The notes: a model not told the origin generated them from the sequence alone. Numbered from the stretch's first letter, positions 36,701-44,331 are shown. The stretch is DNA of 64,000 nucleotides from Arachidicoccus sp. BS20 (GCF_001659705.1 NZ_CP015971.1:3041029-3105028), one strand, 5' to 3'. Translations and numbers: made by a program.

Positions 36701-38062
36701 CTGGTCGGGCTGCAGCTGTTGGTTCAGCGAAATAAATCCTGCCTGCGGATTGTAATAATATTCCGTAGAATCCAGTTTTCGCGCGTAAGTTTGTTCAAAA
36801 TCGTTTACTGCCTGCAAACCGCGCGAAGTAAGTATACTCGTTACAATCGCAGGATTGCGGCTTTGTGAATTGGACAATAAAGTGGAATACAAATCATTTG
36901 CGCCGTTATCGGGCAAGCCATTTAAAGAATGCATGGAATGAACGTTGCCATTGTACGGCTGATTTTCGCCCAAGTCCATCAAGCCTACAACGCTGCGCAC
37001 ATTGGTAGTTGCGCCTGTTACATTCGTAACCCAAACTTCCATCCGCAGAATGCGCACCTGACTGTTAATCAGAGGGAGCCGACTCATGGTTTTGTTGTAA
37101 TTATCCTTGAAATAATTTCCCAATAAAAAGTTCCTGTTTTCGTCATAATCGCCGAGCGAAATATTAATGGTTTGTGCTAAGCCGCCGCCTTGCAGCGTTA
37201 TCGATTGACGTTGTGAACGATTGCTGCCGACTGCACCTGTAACAAATAATTTTCCGAAATGCAGTTGCGCTTCCAAGCCAAAAAGGTTTTGCATACTCGG
37301 CATCAATGTTCCTTTAGATTGAAAAGAAATATTGCCTGCCTGCAACGATTTCAGAATAGCATCGTCATCGCCCTGATAATTTAATTTGAATTGATTATTG
37401 AAAGAAAATGTACCGTCGGTATTGTACGAAATAGGCAAGCGAAGTTTGTTTCCTATTTGTGCAATGATGCTCATATTCGCGCCTGCATTCATATCGAAAC
37501 TTCCCGTTTTGCGCGCTTTTTCCGACAAAGTCGGATTCTTGATATTTTGTCCCTGATAACCGAGCGATAAGTTGATGTTTCCTGTGGGCGTTACATCTAT
37601 TTTTTTACCGTCGGGCGTTAAGCCGAAAATTCGATTGAAAAAACTTGAAATAACGCGCGGCTTCGGGCGAGGCTGTTTAAAGTTGAGCAAACTCATGGAG
37701 CGCGAAAGCGAATCATAATAGCTTGTTTCATCTCGCTGTCCTTGCAGTCTTAAGAAATCTGCCTGTGAAATTTGTACAGGACGGCGATATGCGATGCTGT
37801 CGATTTTCTCAATAATGAAATAAGAATGTGTGGCAGAATCGTACACAATTTTCCTGCGGATGAGTGAAGTGTCGGAAGATAAATCAAACAGGTTATGGCT
37901 TTTCCATGTAAAGCCGTCGCCGTACCGGTCGTGAATAGGATAAGGGTAAAAATGTGAAGTATCGGTGTTTTGAGCAGCAACAAACATCCAACTGCAAAGG
38001 AAGCAGACAGAGAGGCTGATTTTTTGAAAAAGATGTCTATATAACTTGCTCAATTGGGACAA
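30776..38062 (-). CDS. sprA: Cell-surface/T9SS translocon protein SprA
   Basis: 2428 residues, the giant outer-membrane barrel that forms the translocation pore of the type IX secretion system and is needed for gliding in Flavobacteriia. SprA features are the very large size, an N-terminal export signal (hydrophobic stretch about residues 14-29 ending VAAQ), GGRTLLEGVDYTVDYINGTIQVLNQS (motif near residue 685), VYIDDFESSSSEFDLRYP, and many YSxTYNW- or FSYSYTQT-like barrel strands. The start appears to be TTG: an in-frame TAG lies two codons upstream and no ATG precedes the signal peptide. TTG at 38053 is an alternative. It lies downstream of ruvA, a neighbour often seen with sprA. Confidence 0.93.
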   Translation of the reverse strand: MSQLSKLYRHLFQKISLSVCFLCSWMFVAAQNTDTSHFYPYPIHDRYGDGFTWKSHNLFDLSSDTSLIRRKIVYDSATHSYFIIEKIDSIAYRRPVQISQADFLRLQGQRDETSYYDSLSRSMSLLNFKQPRPKPRVISSFFNRIFGLTPDGKKIDVTPTGNINLSLGYQGQNIKNPTLSEKARKTGSFDMNAGANMSIIAQIGNKLRLPISYNTDGTFSFNNQFKLNYQGDDDAILKSLQAGNISFQSKGTLMPSMQNLFGLEAQLHFGKLFVTGAVGSNRSQRQSITLQGGGLAQTINISLGDYDENRNFLLGNYFKDNYNKTMSRLPLINSQVRILRMEVWVTNVTGATTNVRSVVGLMDLGENQPYNGNVHSMHSLNGLPDNGANDLYSTLLSNSQSRNPAIVTSILTSRGLQAVNDFEQTYARKLDSTEYYYNPQAGFISLNQQLQPDQVLAVAYQYSYNGRVFQVGEFSQDVALDSTQGVQKVLFLKLLKATSQRVDLPTWQWMMKNVYSLNVSGLDSSNFDLNVYYNQPSGGTNRYLPQTSQDVSGKSIISILGADRLNSHNDALPDGQFDFIRNFTVLPARGRIIFPVLEPFGKDLDSLAYNGVSQDVKNQYIYYQLYDSIKAIANTYANVNRFVLQGTVKGSSSSTISIGGSNIPQGSVTVTAGGRTLLEGVDYTVDYINGTIQVLNQSILDAGTPVNVQFENNSNISTVQRNFLGVRLDYLVNKNLTLGATMEKLSEQPYTFKTNYGQDPINNTMYGVDMNYHADWDQLTRWLNKLPFYSTNAKSSINIYGEAAMLKPNHPKIIGSGNNGRVYIDDFESSSSEFDLRYPFTAWSLASTPAGNGLFPEADLVNNLSYGKNRALLAWYNIEPTLQDRSNTSNPLYKNLSQLSDPRVRPVYESELFPNQSTISASLQTTTFDLSFYPNQRGPYNFTDDPANIDANGHLLNPQKRWGGIMRALDQTDFETQNVEYIEFWMQDPFIKDPQSNGGKLVFDLGNVSEDVLKDGKHMYENGLATPTSPAGEDSSSVWGVTPANPIQLTNAFSNTAADRPYQDVGLDGMDDDGERRKQNAYLQTLAANFGTNSPVYLKASLDPSADNYQWYRDPSFTSADGILTRYKHYNNPQGNSPVATTSQSASTTYPDNEDLNGDNTINQTEQYYEYQINLKPNMMLTDKYVADVRTITPRLPNDSITQEHWYLFRIPIKEFTNKVGSIADFKSIRFMRMYLTGFNDSTTIRFAELGLVRNAWRPFTYVLDTSGSYQSLPAGSSTTLTITSVNTQDNSGRQPIPYKMPPGVQQLQSLNGGGSVSNGSVYLEKEQSMSLQIQNLQRNDSRSVFKNMNLDMRRYGQMSMFLHAESVPGQTPVNNNDLVAVIRIGQDFLDNYYEIRIPLQVTQPSATATPEQIWPDANHLMVQLQDLVTLKLNRNASGAPLNTIYREQMGTQTYSVKGNPNLAQVTSFLVGIENAQNNQPLDAEVWVDELSLSQMNEKGGWAAQGRVDMQLADLGTLSVSANTSTAGFGTLEQNVNERSTNDMFQFDASASIDAGKLFPKKAGFSIPFYAGYNRTVLTPQYDPYNQDVLFKEELKGMTSAQRDSARNIAQDLSTTKTFSFTNVRFAQPSMHPKIWSLSNFDFSYSYTQTNQTNPLIEKNSITHTYGGLGYTFNGQPKYWQPFRRLFHNKSPWLSFIRDFNLNPTPSLMSFRMTFDRQQGIYTPRVVNPFNVNNQVDSVESTYDNYFNMTRNYNLSWNLTRSLNIDFTANNLSVIDEPYGPLNTKAKKDSVWHNFLKGGRNTQYAQAATLSYSLPLNKLPFADWIKADYSYSATYNWIAANLQAVSLGNVIENGNSSTIKADMDFRKLYNKSRLLKSILNTDAQQQAANEQKMLPQQSKKLIDSLLKSIPKKTDVIKGLKGRAKRLALIKWRRLKHEIHLAIKKEKAKQHIEHTSGAVTTAARLLTMVKSLNISYALTNNSRLPGYMDSTRALGEDLKTRQPGFGYIFGKMPTRQWLDEKARQHVISTDSLFNDLYSQSYTKMLTINAELEPAKDLNIQLSMMKSFNKNYSELFKDTAGNGTFEHLNPYAAGGFTVSYASFKSLFNKSSSGNVSKTFTQFSDYRQIISQRLASANPYYRGGTTDDGYAKGYGRYAQNVLIPAFLAAYTGKSPYTVNLITENNASMKTNPLGSIFPLPNWSISYAGLSRIGNLSNTFSNITLNNTYSGTLAMNSFTSALNFQDPLMVGMPAFIDSVSGNYVPYFVIPNITISESFAPLVGINVTLANQSTFSFQYGKTRQLSLSLVDYQVSEVNTTSYALDFSLVKHNAKLPFLPKPKKQANGVGNDLTFGLNLAMSDQFNSNTTLDQTNNYSTGGQKVVSISPSINYVLNNRINLKFYFNQTRTLPYVSTTPPITTTNAGLQITMSLQ

Positions 38063-38108
38063 ACGCTAAACAGAGCAACCGATTATTGCTCAAGTCTTAA
38101 TAACGAAA

Positions 38109-38137
38109 AAACGGCTTTTAAAGTATAAAAGCCGTTT
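38109..38137 (-). terminator. Intrinsic terminator of ruvA
   Basis: On the minus strand an 11-base stem (AAACGGCTTTT with AAAAGCCGTTT) and a 7-base loop run directly into a T tract ending near 38104, just after the ruvA stop at 38142. It also precedes the sprA start, so sprA probably has its own promoter. Confidence 0.8.
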
Positions 38138-38141
38138 GAGG

Positions 38142-38729
38142 TTATAAATTTTTCAGGGAAAGTTTGATGAGATTTTCCAGTCCATCGATGTCCGGCGTCG
38201 ATTTCAAGGTTTTTTTAATCACATTTTCTGCCATTGTACGACCAATTCCCAAAGCCATGAGTGCGTCCAGTGCATCGCTTTCTATGCGCGAAGATGCCGG
38301 TAAAGATTCGACAATATTTGCATCGTGCAATTTTGCCAATTTATCTTTCAATTCCACAATTAACCGCTCGGCAGTTTTGCGCCCGATGCCTTTTATTTTT
38401 TCGAGTTGTGGTGTATTACTTTGTACAATTGCTTTGATAATTTCATCAGGCTTCATGCCCGAAAGCATCATGCGCGCAGTAGATGCGCCTACACCTGAAA
38501 CAGAAATGAGTTGCAGAAAAAGCTGCTTCTCATTCATATCGGCAAAGCCATATAAAGTTTGCGCGTTTTCAGTAATGTGCAAATGCGTATAAAGCAATCC
38601 GTTTTGTAGCTCGCTGATGGCAGAATAAGTGTTCAGACTAATATTTACATCGTAGCCAACGCCTTGTACGTTTACAATAACATTCGCCGGAGTTTTATTG
38701 ACAAAATCGCCTTTGAGAAATGCAATCAT
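38142..38729 (-). CDS. ruvA: Holliday junction branch-migration protein RuvA
   Basis: 195 residues. RuvA binds four-way junctions as a tetramer and loads the RuvB motor. The OB-type domain is at about 1-65 (MIAFLKGDFVNKTPANVIVNVQGVGYDVNIS). Two helix-hairpin-helix motifs follow (LISVSGVGASTARMMLSG and KIKGIGRKTAERLIVELKDKL), with a flexible linker and the C-terminal RuvB-binding three-helix domain (DALMALGIGRTMAENVIKKTLK). ruvB and ruvC are not adjacent. Confidence 0.96.
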   Translation of the reverse strand: MIAFLKGDFVNKTPANVIVNVQGVGYDVNISLNTYSAISELQNGLLYTHLHITENAQTLYGFADMNEKQLFLQLISVSGVGASTARMMLSGMKPDEIIKAIVQSNTPQLEKIKGIGRKTAERLIVELKDKLAKLHDANIVESLPASSRIESDALDALMALGIGRTMAENVIKKTLKSTPDIDGLENLIKLSLKNL

Positions 38730-38743
38730 AATTTTATTTTAAT

Positions 38744-38975
38744 GCCACAGATGCACGGATGAATTTAATTAAAATAAACCACATAGACACAGTAGCGTTT
38801 GCATAGATAATCGAAGCGAAGATACAGCAACACAAAGATTTTCATCGAAGATGAAGATGCTATGATTGTCTTTAAATGCTAAACGAACTATGATGCTTAT
38901 TTTCCAAACAAAAATCTATGTTTCTATGTGGTTCAGTTAAGTTACAATAAGAATTTCCATTCGTGCATCTGTGGC
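38744..38975. repeat. Nested inverted repeats between ruvA and the LacI-type gene
   Basis: The outer arms are a perfect 14-base pair: GCCACAGATGCACG (38744-38757) with CGTGCATCTGTGGC (38962-38975). The inner arms are AACCACATAGACAC (38777-38790) and ctatgtttctatgtggtt (38916-38933); the latter 18-mer is identical to the right arm at 1476-1493. The interior carries ACACAAAG and GATGAAGATG words. It has no coding potential and looks like a composite miniature element. Confidence 0.7.
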
Positions 38976-38982
38976 AATCATT

Positions 38983-40008
38983 CTATTTTCCTGGTTCCAG
39001 ATTTTCAAATTCAATTAATTCGCCGTCGAGGACGATTTGCTTTTGTTCCGGTGTTTTTCCCGCAATTAAATCGATAACCATTTCGGTAGCTTTTCGCCCT
39101 TGCTCGTAAGGAAATTGCTCAATGGAAACAAGCGGCGGCGTGTCTAAATACACGCGCATCGGCAGATTGGAATAGCTTACAAAACAAATGTCTTCATTAA
39201 TTTTTAAATTGGTAAAGCGTTTCACGTATTGCATGGCATCCAGCGCCACATAATCGTTGAACGCAATTACCGCCGTAGGACGGTTTTTTTGTGAAAGAAT
39301 ATCTTTCATCGCTTGCCAGCTGCTTTGCGGTGTAAGGTCGGACGATGAAAATAAAGATGGGTCTGTTTTCATTCGTTTACGGCTTAAGCCTTCCATAAAA
39401 CCGCGCATTCGCTCGTTGGTTGCAGTCAATGTTTGCGGACCTTTTAATAATGCAATATCTCTATGCCCGCGCGCCCATAAATAATCGACAATTTTGATAG
39501 AGCTGTTGAACAAATCACAAGAAACAGCATATACATCTTCTTTTTCTTTAGGTACACGGTCGAAAAATACCACGGGAAGGTTATATTTTTTTAACTCCAA
39601 AAAGTGGTCGATATTCCTGGTCGATTTGGATAATGACACCAGCAAGCCGTCAATCCTGTTGTTTTTAAATGTTGATAATATTTGCTTTTCGCGTTCTTCA
39701 TCGTCATGGCTTTGACCGAAAAGTACGGTGTAATTATTTTCCAGCGCCATATCTTCAATACCGCTGATGGCTTTTGAAAAGAAGTTTTCAGTCAGTTCGG
39801 GGATAATTACGCCCAGTGTAAATGTCTTTCCCATTTTAAATTGAATAGCCGCAAGATTCGGCTGATAATTCAATTCTTTCGCTACTTCTTTCACGCGCGT
39901 TTTTGTCCGCAGCCCAATACTCGGATGGTCGTGAAGCGCTCTTGACACGGTTGAGATAGAAACGTTTAGTTGTTTTGCAATTTCCTTTATAGTCGCCTGT
40001 TTATCCAC
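38983..40008 (-). CDS. LacI-family transcriptional regulator
   Basis: 341 residues. The start is GTG at 40008; an in-frame stop lies four codons upstream and no ATG fits. An N-terminal LacI helix-turn-helix and hinge are present (ATIKEIAKQLNVSISTVSRALHDHPSIGLRTKTRVKEVAKELNYQPN), then a periplasmic-binding-protein-like sensor domain (about 60-340). These repressors usually answer to a sugar. No sugar catabolic genes are next to it; the divergent gene is an old-yellow-enzyme reductase, so its target is uncertain. A 13-base palindrome TTCTTGTTAAGAA at 40068-40080 could be an operator. Confidence 0.93.
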   Translation of the reverse strand: MDKQATIKEIAKQLNVSISTVSRALHDHPSIGLRTKTRVKEVAKELNYQPNLAAIQFKMGKTFTLGVIIPELTENFFSKAISGIEDMALENNYTVLFGQSHDDEEREKQILSTFKNNRIDGLLVSLSKSTRNIDHFLELKKYNLPVVFFDRVPKEKEDVYAVSCDLFNSSIKIVDYLWARGHRDIALLKGPQTLTATNERMRGFMEGLSRKRMKTDPSLFSSSDLTPQSSWQAMKDILSQKNRPTAVIAFNDYVALDAMQYVKRFTNLKINEDICFVSYSNLPMRVYLDTPPLVSIEQFPYEQGRKATEMVIDLIAGKTPEQKQIVLDGELIEFENLEPGK

Positions 40009-40116
40009 GTTTGGTATTCAGTTTTTTACGGAAAAATGTTTGGGAACTAAGGTACGACAATATTATGTTCTTGTTAAGAATTTTTCAAATGAGCTTATAC
40101 CATACTTAAAATAGTG

Positions 40117-40156
40117 CCGGGATGATTTCACAGGTTACAAATGAAAATCATCCCGG
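40117..40156. terminator. Hairpin with a terminator-like tail in a divergent spacer
   Basis: CCGGGATGATTT (40117-40128) pairs perfectly with AAATCATCCCGG (40145-40156) over a 16-base loop and is followed by TCTTTT on the plus strand. It is placed between two divergent genes, where no known transcript should end on either strand. It may be an attenuator or the end of a short RNA. Confidence 0.45.
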
Positions 40157-40305
40157 TCTTTTGAATCAAAATCGGGTGCAAACATACATTAGCTTTTGTT
40201 ACAGGAAAACAACTGAGGGTTAATTTATCGCAAAAGAAAAGTGAAAGAATACTTGCCCGGTTTCGGGCGTTAATGCTTCTTCAAATTTGCTACAAGTTTG
40301 TGATG

Positions 40306-40313
40306 TAATTTTG
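40306..40313 (+). promoter_or_regulatory. -7 box of the OYE reductase gene
   Basis: TAATTTTG (TAnnTTTG) 39 bases upstream of the ATG at 40353; a TTTG at 40286-40289 is 16 bases further up. Confidence 0.45.
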
Positions 40314-40352
40314 TTGAAGCAAATCATTTTTCTAACATAAATCAAATAAAAT

Positions 40353-41414
40353 ATGCCTCATTTATTTTCTCCTTTACAAATAAAAAACATTGAACTGAAA
40401 AACAGGATTGCCGTTGCGCCCATGTGCCAGTATTCCGCAGAAGATGGTTTTGCAACTACTTGGCATACTGTTCATTATGGCAATTACGCACTTGGCGGTG
40501 CAGCTTTGATAACATTTGAAGCAACAGCCGTTTCGCCCGAAGGGCGCATCACGCCTTGGGATTTGGGCATCTGGAAAAATGAACACATTGAAGGCTTGAA
40601 AAAAATCGTAGATTTTATTCACGAATATGATTCTGTCGCCGGTGTTCAATTGGCGCATGCCGGACGAAAAGCAAGCCATCTGCGACCTTGGGAAGGCGGT
40701 GCGCAAATCGCTTCCAACCAGCCGAACGGATGGAAAACCGTTGCGCCAAGCGCTATTCCTTTTTTGGAAACGGAAGAAGCGCCGTTGGAACTGGATTTGG
40801 CGGGCATCGAAAAAGTGAAAGCCGATTTTAAAGCTGCCGCGCAACGTGCTAAAGAAGCAGGTTTTAAAGTAATTATGATTCATGCCGCACATGGTTATTT
40901 GCTGCACGAATTTATGTCGCCGTTGAGCAACAGGCGTACCGATGAGTACGGCGGCTCGTTTGAAAATCGTATTCGTTTGTTGCTTGAAGTAATTGAAAAT
41001 GTACAATCTGTTTGGGCAGAAAATCCTTTACTTGTAAGAATGTCCTCCACCGAATGGACGGAAGGTGGTTGGAATAAGGACGACTCCGTAGCGCTGGCAC
41101 AAATATTAAAAAACAAGGGGGTAGATTTAATTGATTGTTCCGGCGGCGGAAATGTGCCTCGTGCCAATATTCCTGTGGGTCCCGGCTATCAGGTGGAATA
41201 TGCCGAAGCCGTACGAAAAACAGGCATTCTTACCGGCGCGGTCGGTTTAATTACCGGAGTTGAGCAGGCAAATAAAATTATAGAAACAGGACAGGCGGAT
41301 ATTATTTCTTTGGCAAGGCAACTGATTCGCGACCCGTTCTTCCCGCTGCGTGCTGCGCACGAACTTGGATATGAAGTAAAATGGGCGTCGCAATATGAGC
41401 GCGGCAAATGGTAA
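40353..41414 (+). CDS. NADH:flavin oxidoreductase of the old yellow enzyme family (YqjM/NamA-like)
   Basis: 353 residues, FMN-dependent TIM barrel that reduces activated C=C bonds of enals, enones or nitro compounds. YqjM-type signatures are ELKNRIAVAPMCQYSAEDG (with Cys near residue 26 that tunes FMN), VQLAHAGRKASH, the substrate-binding HAAHGYLLHEFMSPLSNRRTDEYGGSFENR, and GLITGVEQANKIIETGQADIISLARQLIRDP binding the FMN phosphate. It is a stand-alone gene that diverges from the LacI-type regulator. The physiological substrate is unknown; detoxification is likely. Confidence 0.94.
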   Translation: MPHLFSPLQIKNIELKNRIAVAPMCQYSAEDGFATTWHTVHYGNYALGGAALITFEATAVSPEGRITPWDLGIWKNEHIEGLKKIVDFIHEYDSVAGVQLAHAGRKASHLRPWEGGAQIASNQPNGWKTVAPSAIPFLETEEAPLELDLAGIEKVKADFKAAAQRAKEAGFKVIMIHAAHGYLLHEFMSPLSNRRTDEYGGSFENRIRLLLEVIENVQSVWAENPLLVRMSSTEWTEGGWNKDDSVALAQILKNKGVDLIDCSGGGNVPRANIPVGPGYQVEYAEAVRKTGILTGAVGLITGVEQANKIIETGQADIISLARQLIRDPFFPLRAAHELGYEVKWASQYERGKW

Positions 41415-41559
41415 ATTTTCTTCAAAGCTCCCCAGTGAGCGTTTTATATATTGCAGTTAATAAAAATTTTATATGAATGATGATTTAGGCTGTAATACTT
41501 ACGGAGACTACGTTCGGATAAACCTATGATGTCATTGCTGTTAGTTTTTGGTCAAAAAA

Positions 41560-41591
41560 TTGTCATTATTTCAAAGAGTGCACTACATTTG
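41560..41591 (+). promoter_or_regulatory. Promoter of the nuo operon
   Basis: TTG (41560-41562), 21 bases and TACATTTG (41584-41591) fit the Bacteroidota -33/-7 pattern, giving a start near 41598 and a leader of about 54 bases before nuoB. Its position directly before nuoB supports the absence of nuoA at this locus. Confidence 0.6.
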
Positions 41592-41651
41592 TACCTCAAT
41601 TGTGGTTTTATTGAAGCGTGAATTTGCGCAGCATTACAAAAAGAGTAAGAC

Positions 41652-42242
41652 ATGGCACGTCCCGTACGATTTAATATTCATCCAAAGCAAACCGATATAC
41701 ACGATAATATTGCCTTAGCCGAAATGCCCGCAGGGTTGGAAGGCGAAGGTTATTTTGCTACAAGCCTCGAAAGCGTAGTCGCGCTCGGCAGAAAAAATTC
41801 CATTTGGCCTCTTCCATTTGCTACATCTTGTTGTGGTATCGAATTTATGGCAACAGCAGCAGCTACTTACGATTTGGCGCGTTTTGGTGCAGAACGTATG
41901 GCTTTTACGCCGCGCCAGTGCGATTTGCTGATGGTTATGGGAACAATCGCGAAAAAAATGGCGCCGATTGTTCGGCAGGTTTATATGCAAATGGCGGAGC
42001 CGCGTTGGGTAATGGCTGTGGGCGCTTGTGCATCTTCGGGTGGAATTTTCGATACCTATTCTGTGTTGCAGGGAATTGACCAGGTTGTTCCCGTGGATGT
42101 GTATGTTCCGGGCTGCCCGCCGCGTCCCGAAGCAATTTTGGATGGCTTTATGCGCATTCAGGATTTGGTCGGGAAGGAAAGTTTGCGTCGCAGAAACAGC
42201 GAGCACTACAAAGCATTGATGGGAAGCTACGGCATTCAATAA
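41652..42242 (+). CDS. nuoB: NADH-quinone oxidoreductase subunit B
   Basis: 196 residues; the subunit of the peripheral arm of complex I that holds terminal cluster N2 next to the quinone site. The N2 ligands are visible: the tandem Cys60-Cys61 in FATSCCGIEF, Cys126 in VGACASSGG and Cys155 in YVPGCPPRPEA. It is the first gene of the operon here, whereas nuoA usually precedes it. Confidence 0.97.
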   Translation: MARPVRFNIHPKQTDIHDNIALAEMPAGLEGEGYFATSLESVVALGRKNSIWPLPFATSCCGIEFMATAAATYDLARFGAERMAFTPRQCDLLMVMGTIAKKMAPIVRQVYMQMAEPRWVMAVGACASSGGIFDTYSVLQGIDQVVPVDVYVPGCPPRPEAILDGFMRIQDLVGKESLRRRNSEHYKALMGSYGIQ

Positions 42243-42248
42243 TTTATT

Positions 42249-42761
42249 ATGACGAACGAAAGCATTCAGGAAAAAATCATAGCGAAATTCGGAGATAAGG
42301 TTTCCAATTTTTCGGAGCCTTATGGCTTCTTGACTTTTGAAACCCCTGCCGATAACAATATTGCGTTATTACAATTTTTGTTTGACGACGCGGATTTAAA
42401 ATTCCGTTTTCTCACGGATGTTACCGTAGTTCATTATCCGAACGAGAAAGGTCGCGAATTAGCTGTTGTTTATCACTTGCACAATTTGGTAGACAATGTG
42501 CGTTTGCGTTTCAAATGCTTTATCGGCATTGAAAAACCGGATATTGCAACAGCAACGGTTTTGTTTGAATCTGCCAACTGGCAGGAGCGTGAAGCGTACG
42601 ATTTTTACGGAGTGAATTTTGTAAATCATCCGAATCTGAAGCGTATTATGAATGTAGAAGAAATGGATTATTTTCCCTTGCGGAAAGAATATCCATTGGA
42701 AGACCAAAGTCGCACGGATAAGGACGATGAAATGTTTGGCAGAGGCGGGAGTTATAATTAA
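42249..42761 (+). CDS. nuoC: NADH-quinone oxidoreductase subunit C
   Basis: 170 residues, the 30-kDa-type subunit of the connecting module. The family signature ERVIEVDVLFESANWQEREAYDFYGVNF is seen in part as FESANWQEREAYDFYGVNF and is followed by HPNLKRIMNVEEMDYFPLRKEYPLED. It is separate from NuoD, unlike the fused NuoCD of E. coli. It starts 6 bases after the nuoB stop. Confidence 0.95.
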   Translation: MTNESIQEKIIAKFGDKVSNFSEPYGFLTFETPADNNIALLQFLFDDADLKFRFLTDVTVVHYPNEKGRELAVVYHLHNLVDNVRLRFKCFIGIEKPDIATATVLFESANWQEREAYDFYGVNFVNHPNLKRIMNVEEMDYFPLRKEYPLEDQSRTDKDDEMFGRGGSYN

Positions 42762-42809
42762 AGCCTTGAAAAAGAATTGAATAATATCTTCTGATTTATT
42801 TAAGCAATA

Positions 42810-44045
42810 ATGACAGACGAACTCATACAACACAATATAAAACTTCCCGATGGTTCTATCGAGAAAACAACGACTACGTTAAACCTCGGACCCACGCATC
42901 CTGCGACACACGGCGTGTTTCAGAATATCCTGGAAGTGGACGGCGAGCGCATCGTATCGTCGGAGCAAACAGTTGGTTACATTCATCGCGCGTTTGAAAA
43001 AATTGCAGAGCGCAGGTCTTTGTATCAAATCACGCCGCTGACCGACAGATTGAATTATTGCAGCAGCCCGATTAACAATATGGGCTGGCATTTGACCTGT
43101 GAGAAATTGCTCGGTATCAAAACACCCAAGCGTGTGGATTATATGCGCGTCATCATTATGGAACTTGCACGCATTGCCGACCATTTGATTTGTAATTCCA
43201 TTATGGTGGTGGACGCGGGCGGTCTTACACCGTTTACTTACGTGATGCAATACCGCGAACTCATTTATGAAATTTACGAAGAAATCTGCGGTTCACGCCT
43301 CACAACAACCATTGGTCGCATCGGCGGATTTGAAAGAAATTTCAGCGATACGGCTTGGAAGAAAATCGAAAAGTTTTTAAGAGAATATCCTAAAGCATTA
43401 AAAGAATTTGAGAATCTTGCAACACGCAATCGCATTTTCATGGAACGTTGTATCGGTGCTGGTCCAATCTCTGCGGAACGCGCGTTAAACTACGGTTTCA
43501 CAGGACCGAATCTTCGTGCTGCGGGTGTGGATTACGATGTGCGCGTGCATACGCCGTACAGCAGTTACGAAGATTTTAATTTCACAATTCCTGTTGGTAC
43601 AACAGGCGATTGTTACGATAGATTTTTGGTGCGCAACAAAGAAATGTGGGAATCGCTCAGCATTATTTCTCAGGCTTATCAAAAGGTTCAGGAGTTTAAA
43701 GGCGAAGAAGCGGAAGTATTTCATGCCGATGCGCCCGATTATTATTTGCCGAAGAAAGCCGATGTTTATACAAAAATGGAAGCGCTTATTTACCATTTCA
43801 AAATCGTGATGGGCGAAACCGAAATGCCTGCGGGCGAAGTGTATAATGCTGTGGAAGGCGCGAATGGCGAATTAGGATTTTATTTAATCAGTGATGGCGG
43901 AAGAACGCCCTACAGACTGCATTTCCGCAGACCATGCTTTATTTATTATCAGGCTTTTTCCGAAATTACAAAAGGCGCGATGATAAGCGATGCGGTGTTG
44001 GTAATGAGCAGCCTGAATTTGATAGCGGGCGAAATGGATGCGTAG
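42810..44045 (+). CDS. nuoD: NADH-quinone oxidoreductase subunit D
   Basis: 411 residues, the 49-kDa subunit that forms the quinone pocket with NuoB. Signatures are LNLGPTHPATHGVFQNILEVDGE near the start, GYIHRAFEKIAERR, the DRLNYCSSPINNMGW segment, GRIGGFERNFSD, and the terminal DAVLVMSSLNLIAGEMDA, which has the usual final GE(M/I)DR replaced by GEMDA. Downstream, 79 bases separate it from the first inserted cassette. Confidence 0.97.
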   Translation: MTDELIQHNIKLPDGSIEKTTTTLNLGPTHPATHGVFQNILEVDGERIVSSEQTVGYIHRAFEKIAERRSLYQITPLTDRLNYCSSPINNMGWHLTCEKLLGIKTPKRVDYMRVIIMELARIADHLICNSIMVVDAGGLTPFTYVMQYRELIYEIYEEICGSRLTTTIGRIGGFERNFSDTAWKKIEKFLREYPKALKEFENLATRNRIFMERCIGAGPISAERALNYGFTGPNLRAAGVDYDVRVHTPYSSYEDFNFTIPVGTTGDCYDRFLVRNKEMWESLSIISQAYQKVQEFKGEEAEVFHADAPDYYLPKKADVYTKMEALIYHFKIVMGETEMPAGEVYNAVEGANGELGFYLISDGGRTPYRLHFRRPCFIYYQAFSEITKGAMISDAVLVMSSLNLIAGEMDA

Positions 44046-44124
44046 GAAATGTGCAAATATGCAAATGTGATAATTTACAAATTGAGAGCAGAGTGAATAA
44101 ATTGTTTTCATTAAAATTCATTTT

Positions 44125-44331
44125 ATGGAAAATATAATTTGGAAAGGAACAGTTGAAGAGGCTGAAGAAAATGAAATTGAATATTACGCATCTGTAAAGT
44201 GGAGTGATAGCGCAAGAAACGTAGAGCAATTGCGCAAAATGATTTGGAATAAGGAATATGAAAATCATGATAAAGTAGAGCCTGTTTTTAGAATAGCATT
44301 ATTAACCGAAGACAGAGATGATATTGAATGA
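44125..44331 (+). CDS. Small protein, likely partner of the following nucleotidyltransferase
   Basis: 68 residues, acidic, not an energy-metabolism protein. It has a YYASVKWSDSARNVEQLRKMIW helix-forming segment followed by a short charged tail, resembling the small partner proteins encoded before DUF6036/AbiEii-like nucleotidyltransferases. That resemblance is from memory and is tentative. Its stop overlaps the next start by 14 bases, so the two are translationally coupled. The pair sits inside the nuo operon between nuoD and nuoE. Confidence 0.55.
   Translation: MENIIWKGTVEEAEENEIEYYASVKWSDSARNVEQLRKMIWNKEYENHDKVEPVFRIALLTEDRDDIE

Larger units (their letters stand above)
40009..40352. other. 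Divergent spacer between the LacI-type gene and the OYE reductase
   Basis: It has no gene. It contains the palindrome TTCTTGTTAAGAA (40068-40080), a hairpin with a perfect 12-base stem (40117-40156) and a TAnnTTTG box for the reductase (40306-40313). Confidence 0.6.
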
